58,418 nt of DNA from Candidatus Fermentithermobacillaceae bacterium (GCA_012512325.1 JAAZEL010000046.1:1-58418); one strand, 5' to 3'. Numbered from the stretch's first letter, positions 25,250 through 33,270 are shown. Notes: generated by a model from the sequence alone, not told the origin. Made by a program: numbers and translations.

Positions 25250-26077
25250 GTGAACGAAAAATCCTTAGACATAATTTGGGCCAAGATGGCTGCTGAGCTC
25301 GAAGAAACCTGCCGGAAAGCCGGAGTCATGGGCTATTCCATCCGCGACCTCAAGACCGGACGGAAGGCGGGTTTCCGGGAAGATGTCCTGTTCCCGACGG
25401 CCAGCACCATCAAAATCCCCATTCTGCTCGGTGTGGCAATCCGCGTTCACAGGGGCGACTTGGACTGGACTCAGAGAGTGGCCGTGGAAGACAAGGACAA
25501 GGTAGGAGGAAGCGGCGTGCTGGGCCGCTTTGCCTACAAGGCCGACATCGCCCTCAGGGATCTGGCGGGCCTAATGATATCTCTCTCGGACAACACCGCT
25601 ACCAACATCTGCATCGACCTCGCCACCATGGACCTGGTCAATGAGACCATGAGGTCTTTGGGCCTAACCAACACCTTGCTTCGGCGCAAGATGATGGATA
25701 TAGAAGCCGCGAGACGCGGAGATGAGAACGTATCCACTCCCGGGGAGCTGGCCACACTGGTCGCTAAGATCCAGGGACGGGGCGGCATTCCCGGCGCAGT
25801 CGCCGAAGATGTGCTTTCCATCTTGTCTTTGCCTAAAACAGGGCCGTTCACCATGGGGCTGCCGGAGGACGTCAAGAGGGCCAACAAGCCGGGTGGTTTG
25901 GGCAATCTTTCGGTGGACGCAGGCATTATCTACCCCACTTCCGACCGGCCCTTCGCCCTTGCAGTGTGCGGCAGTTTCCTACCCGGCCGGCCCGAGGAAG
26001 CCACCGCCGAAGTCGTCCGGAAGGCTTTCGGCTACATGAAGATCCTGGCCGAGTGCACTGAACTGGGAAGATCTTGA
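25250..26077 (+). CDS. Serine hydrolase of the class A beta-lactamase fold
   Basis: A 275-residue protein starting at GTG with AAAAGGGG upstream. The active-site SxxK is STIK (residues 52-55, FPTASTIKIPILLG), and SDN lies at 113-115 (ISLSDNTATN). The third motif appears to be KPG (ANKPGGLGNLSVDAG) instead of KTG. The region of the deacylating Glu166 (RRKMMDIEAARRGDENVSTP) shows Met at the aligned place, so a true beta-lactamase is doubtful. There is no signal peptide or lipobox, so it appears cytoplasmic, unusual for this fold. An esterase-like or D-amino-acid peptidase activity is possible. Confidence 0.85.
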   Translation: MNEKSLDIIWAKMAAELEETCRKAGVMGYSIRDLKTGRKAGFREDVLFPTASTIKIPILLGVAIRVHRGDLDWTQRVAVEDKDKVGGSGVLGRFAYKADIALRDLAGLMISLSDNTATNICIDLATMDLVNETMRSLGLTNTLLRRKMMDIEAARRGDENVSTPGELATLVAKIQGRGGIPGAVAEDVLSILSLPKTGPFTMGLPEDVKRANKPGGLGNLSVDAGIIYPTSDRPFALAVCGSFLPGRPEEATAEVVRKAFGYMKILAECTELGRS

Positions 26078-26178
26078 ACGTGATGCCAACGGCGCTCCAT
26101 AGCGTGGGAGGCGTGGGCAGAAGGTCTCGAGCCTGATGAGCCTAATGTATACAGGGCATGTCGGGCGCACCCAAGTAG

Positions 26179-26205
26179 AAAAGGGCCTTTTGAAAAGGCC
26201 CTTTT
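26179..26205. terminator. Bidirectional rho-independent terminator
   Basis: AAAAGGGCC and GGCCCTTTT form a stem whose A and T runs make it work on both strands. It follows the serine hydrolase on the plus strand. It is the clearest terminator in the window. Confidence 0.85.
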
Positions 26206-26748
26206 CTGCTATGGCTGCGGTACGGATTCGCTGTTTTCTGCAACTCATGCTGCATCCGCCGGTGCATATGGGCTTCGTCCCTTGGTTCCGTCAGCGCCTC
26301 ATCTACGCTGTGTTCGACCAAAACCCTGAATCGCACCCTGTGCGTTCTTGCAACCCCTGTGTGTTTAACCTCATCACCGAATTCCGGTCTGCCTTGGCCG
26401 AATCTTATACTGCCTATCTGGTGCGATGGTTTTCGCGTATCTCGTACAATCCCTGTTGTGTATCTGCCCCAAGCCTTGCTGCGTTATGCGCGTCGTTAAC
26501 TGCCTGGTTTGTTGCTGCATATGATGCCCATGGCATCGGGTACGCCTGTTGCTTGACTTGAGCCGCTTAGATTTGTGCAACCTAAGGCGCGTATGTCCTG
26601 CATCTAATGTTGCATTTCAGCCCCAACCCGCGCTTCTTGTTTGCTGCAAGTCCCATGTGATTGCTACTTAAGTTGCTGCGATCGCTGCTACGTACCTGAC
26701 TCCGCAACCCATCTGCCGGCAAGCTCCCTGGGAGCCCCCAACAGAAGC
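26206..26748. other. Gene-free stretch with repeated GCAGCAA words
   Basis: No convincing gene is seen in these ~540 bases. Short ORFs on both strands lack ribosome sites, and the longest plus-strand ORF (26136-26561) runs through the terminator stem. On the minus strand, GCAGCAA occurs four times (plus-strand TTGCTGC at 26476, 26512, 26641 and 26673), with near copies at 26661 and 26682. Its base composition looks plainer than the flanking genes. It lies downstream of gdh on the minus strand. It may be a decayed gene, a long 3' region or an unrecognised RNA. Confidence 0.4.
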
Positions 26749-28011
26749 TTATAGGAAAATCCCACGGATCTTCTGAACAGCGATCAAGCGCTTAAGCGCC
26801 ACGATGTACGCTGCCATTCTCATGGGGATCCTCATCTCGTGTGCAACTCGGTATACTTCGTTGAAGGCCTTGACCATGATTCTTTCCAGGTTGGAATTCA
26901 CGGTTTCAAGATCCCAGTAATGGTGCTGCAAGTTCTGGACCCACTCGAAGTACGAGCAAGTGACTCCGCCTGCGTTGGCGAGAATGTCAGGGCATGCTAT
27001 GATGCCTCTCTCTTCGAGCACCTTATCGCCGGCAAAGGTTGTCGGCCCGTTGGCGCCTTCCGCGACAACCTTAGCTTGAACTTCTCTTGCGACTTCTTCC
27101 GTGATCTGGTTCTCCAGAGCAGCCAGCACCAGGAAGTCACACTTGCACGTAAGAATCCCATGGTTGTCTGTTGCCTTGATTCCGTCTTGCTTGTACCCTT
27201 CAATGAGGCGCCGCGGATGCTTCTCCACGTGCTCCAACAGAGCAGGTATGTCTATACCGTCTTCGCAATAGAGCCCGCCTGATACGTCACTTACGGCTAT
27301 TATCTTGGCGCCTGCGTCATACAGGTACTTGGCTGCATTGCTGCCTACGTTGCCGAACCCCTGGACTGCAACGGTAGACTGGGCAAGATCCATGTTGAGT
27401 TTTTTCGCAAGTTCCCTGGTGACAAAGAACACTCCCAATCCTGTAGCCTCTTTGCGGCCTAGAGATCCGCCTGCTTCCACCGGTTTGCTGGTCACGACGC
27501 CTGGGGAATACACGCCTGCGAGGGTGCTGTAAGTGTCCATAATCCAACCCATCATCTGCTGGGTAGTGTTAACGTCAGTAGCCGGAATGTCTTTTTCAGG
27601 TCCGATGAAGTCTGCTATCTTGGCTGTATAACCCCTGGTAATCCTTTCAATCTCGCCCTGGGACAAGCCGGTGGGATCTACCGTCACCCCACCCTTAGCC
27701 CCTCCATAGGGAATGTCAACTACGGCACACTTGAAGGTCATCCAAGCTGCCAAAGCCCTTACTTCATCCATGTCTACGTCAGGATGAAAGCGGATCCCGC
27801 CTTTGGCAGGGCCTCTGATGGTGCTGTGCTGGACGCGATAGCCGGTAAACACACGGATGCTCCCGTCATCCATCTTGACAGGAAAGTTGACTGTGAGTTC
27901 CCGTTCAGGATAGCGCAAGGTTATGTAGTCCTGCTTATCCAACCCCGCGATCTCCGCGGCCGCGTCTAGCTGTTCGAGCATGTTCTCGAATGGATTGGTT
28001 TTCTGAGCCAT
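26749..28011 (-). CDS. gdhA: Glutamate dehydrogenase (Glu/Leu/Phe/Val family)
   Basis: A 420-residue hexameric-type dehydrogenase. FTGYRVQHSTIRGPAKGGIRFHP and CAVVDIPYGGAKGGVTVDP hold the catalytic Lys residues. DIPATDVNTTQQMMGWIMD, the dinucleotide loop VQGFGNVGSNAAKYLYD and the C-terminal ANAGGVTCSYFEWVQN follow. It interconverts glutamate and 2-oxoglutarate with NAD(P). The length and VYSPGVVTSKP region match RocG/GudB-type catabolic enzymes. AAGGGTGGT precedes ATG 28011. A Rex-like operator lies 70-87 bases upstream, suggesting redox control. Confidence 0.96.
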   Translation of the reverse strand: MAQKTNPFENMLEQLDAAAEIAGLDKQDYITLRYPERELTVNFPVKMDDGSIRVFTGYRVQHSTIRGPAKGGIRFHPDVDMDEVRALAAWMTFKCAVVDIPYGGAKGGVTVDPTGLSQGEIERITRGYTAKIADFIGPEKDIPATDVNTTQQMMGWIMDTYSTLAGVYSPGVVTSKPVEAGGSLGRKEATGLGVFFVTRELAKKLNMDLAQSTVAVQGFGNVGSNAAKYLYDAGAKIIAVSDVSGGLYCEDGIDIPALLEHVEKHPRRLIEGYKQDGIKATDNHGILTCKCDFLVLAALENQITEEVAREVQAKVVAEGANGPTTFAGDKVLEERGIIACPDILANAGGVTCSYFEWVQNLQHHYWDLETVNSNLERIMVKAFNEVYRVAHEMRIPMRMAAYIVALKRLIAVQKIRGIFL

Positions 28012-28068
28012 GTGACCACCCTTCTCGCTTATTCAGTAATCCCCATTCCCACAACCGGGAGCCTTGAT

Positions 28069-28108
28069 GGTAAGGTACACTTGTTACGAGCATCACAAAT
28101 ACCTTACC
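28069..28108. promoter_or_regulatory. Extended dyad containing a Rex-like operator
   Basis: The outer arms GGTAAGGT and ACCTTACC are perfect and 24 bases apart. Inside them, at 28081-28098, the minus strand reads TTGTGATGCTCGTAACAA, one base from the Rex pattern TTGTGA-N6-TCACAA. It lies upstream of gdh. The remaining 28109-28363 bases, before the coat gene, show no clear promoter. Confidence 0.55.
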
Positions 28109-28363
28109 AACATGCACTATATAGTTTCAGAATCAAGAAATCAACCTATATTTTCGACGATAAGGATCAAGACCCGTCAAGTTACATCACCGGACACGGC
28201 CCAAACGCCAACAACCGGTCCAACGAGGACGGGAACCGAACCCGGCGGCCGCTAAGAGAGACACACCTGAGGGGACAATATTGGCTCAGCCAATTGGGTA
28301 TTGCACGCCTGCTTGCATAGGTCCCGCGCTTTCTCGGCATCCTTAACACGAGGTGATATTGAC

Positions 28364-28936
28364 ATGACCCATCAGTTAACTCAAAAGGAACGGTCGCTTT
28401 TGCAGGATCAACTGGCCCATGAAGAAATCTGCATTAAGAAGTACAGGGGATATGCAAACCTCACCCAGTCCCGGGAGCTGCGCAACCTGTTCAACGAACT
28501 TGCTCAGGAAGAGCAAAACCACTACGACACCATCAACAGGTACCTGGGCGGCCAGGGCGGCGGTCAGCAAGGGCAGCAGCAACTGAACTGGCAACAACAG
28601 GGCCGGCAACAAATGCAACAAGAGCCGCTACAGACCAGAGGTTCAGGGTTTGAGCCCGGCCAGTTCGACAGGCAGACCCATTCATGGGCTGAGGAATCCC
28701 ACCAACAGACTCAACAAGGACAGGGGCAACAGGCAGGCGCCCCTGACGACGCAGCCATGTGTCAAGACATGCTCATGACGGAGAAGTTCATTTCCGGCGC
28801 TTACGACACATCGGTATTTGAATCAGCCAACCCCCAGTTAAGGAAAGACCTGCAGAAGATCCAGGATGACGAGCAAAAACACGGTGAGAAGATCTTCAAC
28901 TACATGCAGAAACACGGTTACTACAACCCGCAATAG
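28364..28936 (+). CDS. CotF-type spore coat protein with duplicated ferritin-like halves
   Basis: A 190-residue protein. ATG 28364 has AGGTGAT upstream; the track start at 28301 lacks support. The first half (LLQDQLAHEEICIKKYRGYANLT...LFNELAQEEQNHYDTINRYL) and the second half (MCQDMLMTEKFISGAYDTSVFESANPQLRKDLQKIQDDEQKHGEKIFNYMQKHGYY) are both ferritin-like helical pairs; the second matches the Coat_F domain well. Between them lies a ~75-residue Gln/Gly-rich linker (GGQQGQQQLNWQQQ). CotF proteins sit in the inner spore coat, and the Gln-rich linker could be a transglutaminase target (inference). It is monocistronic and ends at the hairpin 28958-28996. Confidence 0.9.
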   Translation: MTHQLTQKERSLLQDQLAHEEICIKKYRGYANLTQSRELRNLFNELAQEEQNHYDTINRYLGGQGGGQQGQQQLNWQQQGRQQMQQEPLQTRGSGFEPGQFDRQTHSWAEESHQQTQQGQGQQAGAPDDAAMCQDMLMTEKFISGAYDTSVFESANPQLRKDLQKIQDDEQKHGEKIFNYMQKHGYYNPQ

Positions 28937-28957
28937 GTTGATTTAGTCACTCGAGAA

Positions 28958-28996
28958 GCTGCACCGGGGAAACACGGCAACCTTCCCCGGTGCAGC
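28958..28996. terminator. Long perfect hairpin after the coat gene
   Basis: GCTGCACCGGGGAA pairs with TTCCCCGGTGCAGC, a perfect 14-bp stem with an 11-base loop. It lies 21 bases after the coat gene stop. No T-run follows. Confidence 0.65.
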
Positions 28997-29035
28997 CTGC
29001 AAGCCTCTCAATGAGTAGCAACTTCTCCCCATTTA

Positions 29036-29044
29036 CATAATATG
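29036..29044 (+). promoter_or_regulatory. Sporulation-type -10 element (CATAATATG)
   Basis: CATAATATG matches the CATAnnnT core of sigma-E/sigma-K promoters and lies 30 bases before the 30-residue YjcZ-like ORF. No matching -35 was found at the right distance, so this is weak. The cassette promoter at 21262 has the sister sequence CATATTATG. Confidence 0.3.
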
Positions 29045-29073
29045 AACTAGGTTAACGGAGAGGAGGCTCAATC

Positions 29074-29166
29074 ATGGGAGGCAGACACGGTGATTTCTTC
29101 TTTGACGAATCCTTGGCGTTCATCATCTTCCTGATTCTCATCCTGCTCATCCTGGGATTAGACTGA
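29074..29166 (+). CDS. YjcZ-like 30-residue sporulation peptide
   Basis: Too short for the ORF track. ATG 29074 is preceded by GAGAGGAGG seven bases upstream and encodes MGGRHGDFFFDESLAF followed by IIFLILILLILGLD and TGA. A Gly-rich, aromatic start followed by one short membrane helix is the pattern of the YjcZ/YhjA family of tiny sporulation proteins found by the dozen in spore formers. It lies between two hairpins and just after the CotF-type gene. Its function is unknown even in model organisms. Confidence 0.78.
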   Translation: MGGRHGDFFFDESLAFIIFLILILLILGLD

Positions 29167-29181
29167 CAGATGAACGACAGA

Positions 29182-29206
29182 TGGCCGCACATCCCCTGTG
29201 CGGCCA
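29182..29206. terminator. Perfect hairpin after the YjcZ-like gene
   Basis: TGGCCGCACA pairs with TGTGCGGCCA around five bases, 15 bases after the stop codon of the small ORF. No T-run follows. Convergent with the glutaredoxin gene, so it may serve both. Confidence 0.6.
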
Positions 29207-29244
29207 GCATCCTTCCCAAGCCGGTAATATCGTTCGGGGCCCGA

Positions 29245-29487
29245 TTAGAGCCCGAGGAGCTCATCGATCCTTGCTTTGTCGAAGCCCACCACAACGTTGC
29301 CGCCGATACTAAGCACAGGAACTCCCCATTGGCGTGAAATCTCGAACATCTCACGTGCGGCTTGGACGTCCACTGAAACGTCTTTCTCGGTAAACTCAAT
29401 TCGGGCGTTTTTCAGGTAGTCTTTGGCTCTCACACACCAAGGACACGTAGGGGTGGAATATACAATGACATCATGTTCGGCAGCCAT
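29245..29487 (-). CDS. Glutaredoxin-like protein
   Basis: An 80-residue thioredoxin-fold protein. ATG 29487 has GGAGGTG five bases upstream; the longer track start has no such site. The active site is TPTCPWCVRAKDYL (CPWC), with the cis-Pro in WGVPVLSIGG and the GSH-site region VVVGFDKARIDELL. This resembles NrdH/YruB-type glutaredoxins of anaerobes that take electrons from thioredoxin reductase or glutathione substitutes. The downstream (28937-29244) coat-related region is convergent. Confidence 0.9.
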   Translation of the reverse strand: MAAEHDVIVYSTPTCPWCVRAKDYLKNARIEFTEKDVSVDVQAAREMFEISRQWGVPVLSIGGNVVVGFDKARIDELLGL

Positions 29488-29742
29488 GTCAGCACCTCCG
29501 TATTGTTGGGTCATCAAGTTCATTACGATTCCTTGGATATATGTTCTCCGACTTGGAGGGGAATTTCAACGTTTGCTGCCAATTTACACAATCGAGCATA
29601 GGTGCGGAACGCAAGTCCTGGCTTTCCAGGTGCTATACCGTCGCGGTCCAGGGCATACTAGAAACACCATGGAGGCCTGCACATGCTGTCAGGCTTCCAA
29701 TGCGGCCACTGCCGCGGCAACAGCCGGCGACAGTCCTGCGAG

Positions 29743-29949
29743 GTGAAGGTTTTGCACAAGACGTCCCTTTCCACAAGAGGTCAAGTGGTCATCCCGGTCC
29801 GGATACGGAACAAACTAGGTCTGAGGCCGGGCACGAAGTTTACCGTGTACGACCTTGATGGCAAGATAGTGCTGATACCTGAACTTGACGACCCTGTAGG
29901 GCACGGACTGGGTTTCTTCAACAGGAAAAACGCCGCCCAAGGGGAGTAG
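29743..29949 (+). CDS. AbrB/SpoVT-type DNA-binding protein (putative antitoxin)
   Basis: The core LSTRGQVVIPVRIRNKLGLRPGTKFTVYDLDGKIVLIP is a textbook swapped-hairpin AbrB domain. The track starts at 29683 within unrelated-looking Cys-rich sequence; GTG 29743 is one option, and TTG 29752 has GAGGTG six bases upstream and may be better. The product is ~65-70 residues. It lies 4 bases before a PIN-like gene, the layout of a VapBC toxin-antitoxin pair. A transition-state regulator is the alternative. The preceding gap (29488-29742) shows no clear feature. Confidence 0.85.
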   Translation: MKVLHKTSLSTRGQVVIPVRIRNKLGLRPGTKFTVYDLDGKIVLIPELDDPVGHGLGFFNRKNAAQGE

Positions 29950-29953
29950 CCTT

Positions 29954-30418
29954 ATGGCACCGAAGGATCAGGACAGGGCATCCCTATGCAGTGACTCGCC
30001 TTGCATCATCGACGCCCCGGCGTTAATCGCATATCTTCAAGGAACTTCCAAGGGAGAGGTAGTGCAGAGGCTCATGGAACATGCTCATACCTGTGGGGCG
30101 AAGATGAAGACCACCGCCCTGGACATGATTGCGGTATTCCTCAAAGGCATGACCGAACACGGAGATTCCTTCCCCGAACTGCTTGCTCTGTTAGACCAAC
30201 TTCCCGTCCGGATGGAGCCCATCACAGAGGAAGCCGCTCTAGAGGCAGCCAGAATCATGGCCGAATACCGGGGCCTTGGGGTCGGGGCAGGGCTATGCAT
30301 CTATCTGGCAAGGACAGAAGGAGGCACCCTTATCACTGGGGATGCGGCTGTGTACCATAGCAGCCTTCTGCCGAAGGATAGGATGGTGTATGCAGGCAAT
30401 GATGACCCGCAGGTGTAG
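29954..30418 (+). CDS. Degenerate PIN-domain protein (putative toxin partner)
   Basis: A 154-residue protein with AAGGGGAG before ATG 29954. It shows the PIN layout CIIDAPALIAYLQGTSKGEV (first acidic residue, Asp20), GLGVGAGLCIYLAR, and TLITGDAAVY (last Asp130). In active VapC toxins the middle Glu sits in a NLAEVY-like motif and the second Asp in GLSLGDRACLALA. Here those places read DMIAVF and GLGVGAGLC, so two of four acidic residues seem to be missing. It may be an inactivated toxin kept with its AbrB partner or a changed nuclease. Confidence 0.75.
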   Translation: MAPKDQDRASLCSDSPCIIDAPALIAYLQGTSKGEVVQRLMEHAHTCGAKMKTTALDMIAVFLKGMTEHGDSFPELLALLDQLPVRMEPITEEAALEAARIMAEYRGLGVGAGLCIYLARTEGGTLITGDAAVYHSSLLPKDRMVYAGNDDPQV

Positions 30419-30536
30419 GCGGAATGCCCCCCCAGCCGTCCCATCAGCCACAAGCGCGAAGGACAACCAGGTTGGATTGTAGAATGTGTGGAACAGCTGA
30501 CCACAGGATGGGAACCATGGGATAGGAGGAGATAGC

Positions 30537-31025
30537 ATGGGCGTGAAGTTCGAGGTGGTAAACATCGAAAAGCCCGAAAACTTGAACATGATACTTGGCC
30601 AGTCCCATTTCATCAAATCAGTGGAAGATCTCTACGAGGCCATGGCCAACGCCGGAGGCGGTATCAAGTTCGGAATCGCATTTCTTGAAGCAAGCGGGCC
30701 CCGCCTGGTGCGTTTTGCCGGCAACGATGAAACCTTGGTTGAGCTTGCGAAGAACAATGCCTTGGCTCTTGGAACAGGCCATGCTTTCATTGTTTTCATG
30801 GAAAACGGATTCCCCATAAACGTGCTGAACAACATCAAGATGGTGCCTGAAGTAGTTAACATCTTCTGCGCCTCTGCCAACCCGGTCCAGGTGATTGTGG
30901 CCGAAACCGAACAAGGGCGCGGGATCATGGGGGTCATAGACGGAGGCACGCCTCAGGGCGTGGAAGGGCCTGATGACATCCAGGCACGCAAATCATTCCT
31001 GAGGCAGATAGGTTATAAGCTCTAA
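30537..31025 (+). CDS. Adenosine-specific kinase family protein
   Basis: A 162-residue protein matching a small family defined by an archaeal adenosine-specific kinase. Hallmarks are NMILGQSHFIKSVEDLYEAM, GIKFGIAFLEASGPRLVRFAGND, GTGHAFIVFMENGFPINVLNNIK and CASANPVQVIVAETEQGRGIMGVIDG. GGAGGAG lies five bases before ATG 30537. The enzyme class is known from few members; adenosine phosphorylation in this organism is inferred. It ends convergent to hbd at a strong hairpin. Confidence 0.9.
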   Translation: MGVKFEVVNIEKPENLNMILGQSHFIKSVEDLYEAMANAGGGIKFGIAFLEASGPRLVRFAGNDETLVELAKNNALALGTGHAFIVFMENGFPINVLNNIKMVPEVVNIFCASANPVQVIVAETEQGRGIMGVIDGGTPQGVEGPDDIQARKSFLRQIGYKL

Positions 31026-31124
31026 GCCATCTTGCCCACCGGACTTGTTGGAGTAGTCGAGGCAGCCCGTCCGTGTCCGGGGACCATGGGGCGCAGGCCA
31101 GATGCTCCGGACCGACAATAGGCC

Positions 31125-31154
31125 GGGCCGCTGCCTGAATCCTGGCAGCGGCCC
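31125..31154. terminator. Perfect 11-bp hairpin between convergent genes
   Basis: GGGCCGCTGCC pairs with GGCAGCGGCCC around eight bases. It lies between the adenosine-specific kinase and hbd, which converge. Only GAAAAC follows, not a T-run; on the other strand the stem is followed by GGCCTATTG. Confidence 0.65.
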
Positions 31155-31184
31155 GAAAACTGCCTTGCCCAAGCCCGGCAAATC

Positions 31185-32030
31185 TTAGTACTTGAAGAAC
31201 CCCTGACCGGCCTTCCGCCCAAGGTGGCCCTTGTCTATCATCTCTTTGAGCAACGGGCACGGCTTGTACTTGTCATCGCCGAAATCTTTATGCAAGGTAT
31301 CCATGATAGCATATAGCACATCTATCCCGATCAGGTCCGCAAGCGACAGGGGCCCCATGGGATGATTGGCTCCCAGCTTCATGGCGGTGTCGATGTCCTC
31401 AGCCGATGCCACACCTTCCATCAGGAGGTACGCTGCTTCATTGAGCATGGGGCACAACAGGCGGTTCACCACAAATCCGGGCGACTCATTCACGGTCGCC
31501 GGAGTCTTGCCCAGTTTAACGCACAATTCTCTGGCCGCATCCATGGTGGCGTCAGAGGTCTTGTCACCTTTTATGAGTTCCACAAGTTTCATGACAGGTA
31601 CCGGGTTAAAGAAGTGTATCCCCATGAACCTGGCCGGGTTTTCAACCGATTCTGACATGGCAGTGATGCTCAGGGAAGAGGTATTCGAGCCTATGAGCAC
31701 ATCGGTGCCAACTGCCTGGGAAATCTTGGTCAGGACATCCTTCTTAACTTCCATGTCCTCGTAAACCGCTTCGATGACCGCCCCGGCATCCTTGAGGTCA
31801 TCGTAGTTGTCGGAATAGGTAAGCCTGGACAGCATTTCGTCTTTGGCCTCAGGGGTTATCCTTCCCCTCTGCACGCCCCTGTCAAGGCTTTTCTCAATGC
31901 CCTGGTATCCTTTGGACGCCAACTCCATTGTGGCATCCAGCAAGACAACGTTAAACCCCGCAGCGAGACACGTTTCTGCGATCCCTCTGCCCATTGTTCC
32001 GGCGCCTACTACTCCAATCTTTCCCGTCAT
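31185..32030 (-). CDS. hbd: 3-hydroxybutyryl-CoA dehydrogenase
   Basis: A 281-residue enzyme. IGVVGAGTMGRGIAETC is the NAD loop and HFFNPVPVMKLVELI the 3-hydroxyacyl-CoA signature with the catalytic His. NRLLCPMLNEAAYLL and MGPLSLADLIGIDVLY form the C-terminal domain. It reduces acetoacetyl-CoA in butyrate-type fermentation or works in reverse in fatty acid oxidation. ATG 32030 has AAGGAGG seven bases upstream; the track start two codons earlier is a TTG too near that site. No thiolase, crotonase or acyl-CoA dehydrogenase lies beside it, so the rest of the pathway is elsewhere. Confidence 0.95.
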   Translation of the reverse strand: MTGKIGVVGAGTMGRGIAETCLAAGFNVVLLDATMELASKGYQGIEKSLDRGVQRGRITPEAKDEMLSRLTYSDNYDDLKDAGAVIEAVYEDMEVKKDVLTKISQAVGTDVLIGSNTSSLSITAMSESVENPARFMGIHFFNPVPVMKLVELIKGDKTSDATMDAARELCVKLGKTPATVNESPGFVVNRLLCPMLNEAAYLLMEGVASAEDIDTAMKLGANHPMGPLSLADLIGIDVLYAIMDTLHKDFGDDKYKPCPLLKEMIDKGHLGRKAGQGFFKY

Positions 32031-32205
32031 GCACAAACCTCCTTTCTAAAGAATACCTTCTACAACCAGCAGTATATTCCTGCCGAAGCGAACCCGCGGC
32101 AAGACCCGGAGCCTGGATTCAGTCGGTTGGGGCCATGCCAAGGGGGAGCCGAACTGAGTCCCATTGAGACCGGAGGAGGACCCTGGGGGCTGGAGGTTCC
32201 GGCGC

Positions 32206-33270
32206 TTAGCCCCTCCGTCCGCTTGCGACAACCTGAAAGAATTTGAGCAATACCCTGAGAATCCCTGCCAGGGGCACTGCGAGAAATATCCCCCAGAAAC
32301 CGAAAAACTCACTCCCTGCGAAGATGGCAAATATCACCCACAGGGGATGGAGCCCTATCCGCTCACCTGTCACCCGTGGAACGAGGACGCTGGAATCAAA
32401 CCATTGTATGAAACCTACCAGGGCAAGGGCCCAGAGCCCGGTAACAGGCGACTTGAGGAATGCAACCACAAGGATGGGCATGCTGCCTATGGCCGGCCCG
32501 AAATACGGGATAAACTCCCCAAGCCCGCTTATCACTCCTAGAACTGCACCGTACTTGAGTTGGAGCAGAGTAGACATGATCCACACCGTGACGGTCACAA
32601 ACAGAGCAACCAGTGATTGTCCCCTGATGAAACCCGCAAACACCCTGTCTATGTCCCTCACCAGGTCCATGTAGTAGAGGGGGTGGTGAGACATCGTTAT
32701 TAGGATCTCACGCCTCCACTTGTTTATGTCCCTGAGGATGTAATATGCGATTACCGGTGCAAGCACAAGGTAAGGCACAAAGCCCGCTGAAGACACAATC
32801 CCTTGCACCAGAGCTTCGCCGGCGCCGGCAAGCCGGGTTTCCAGCCGGAAAAGAGCCTTGGTCACCCCTTGTACAAAGTCTTCGGGCAGGTTATACTCCC
32901 TGCCCAGTTCATAAGCCCTTGCAGCAACATCCCTTATAGACTCAACGTACTTAGGGATTTCAGCCGAGATTTCCCTTAGATCCCCGAAAAAGCGCGGGAC
33001 AAAATACAAGCCCAACACAAGGGCGGCGGTAAAGATTGTGAGGTACACCAGGCTGATGGCGGCGGATCGGGACATGCCCCTGCGGTTAAGCAAGTCCACG
33101 GGCGGCTCAAGGATGTAACTTAAAAAAGCTGCAATGATGAACGGGATAAGCACCTTGCGCAACAGCGCAAGCAAGACTGCAAGTACAATGATTATTCCCA
33201 GGTAGACTACTGCTCGCAGATAGACTGCTCGTTGGCGCCTAGACGTGCCCGCCTGTGAACCTTCCTGCAA
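32206..33270 (-). CDS. AI-2E family transporter
   Basis: A 354-residue membrane protein with about eight helices. The N-terminal YLGIIIVLAVLLALLRKVLIPFIIAAFLSYILEPPVDLL and the core GVISGLGEFIPYFGPAIGSMPILVVAF, followed by VPRVTGERIGLHPLWVIFAIFAG, are hallmarks of the AI-2E/TqsA/PerM family. Substrates are mostly unknown; some members export autoinducer-2 and others act as Na+/H+ antiporters. The start is TTG with only a weak ribosome site and overlaps the small upstream gene by 32 bases, suggesting coupling. Confidence 0.94.
   Translation of the reverse strand: MQEGSQAGTSRRQRAVYLRAVVYLGIIIVLAVLLALLRKVLIPFIIAAFLSYILEPPVDLLNRRGMSRSAAISLVYLTIFTAALVLGLYFVPRFFGDLREISAEIPKYVESIRDVAARAYELGREYNLPEDFVQGVTKALFRLETRLAGAGEALVQGIVSSAGFVPYLVLAPVIAYYILRDINKWRREILITMSHHPLYYMDLVRDIDRVFAGFIRGQSLVALFVTVTVWIMSTLLQLKYGAVLGVISGLGEFIPYFGPAIGSMPILVVAFLKSPVTGLWALALVGFIQWFDSSVLVPRVTGERIGLHPLWVIFAIFAGSEFFGFWGIFLAVPLAGILRVLLKFFQVVASGRRG

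Noticed and set aside
26136-26561. 141-residue plus-strand ORF after the serine hydrolase
   Set aside because: It runs through the AAAAGGGCC...GGCCCTTTT terminator, has no ribosome site, and its product is Cys-rich with no pattern.
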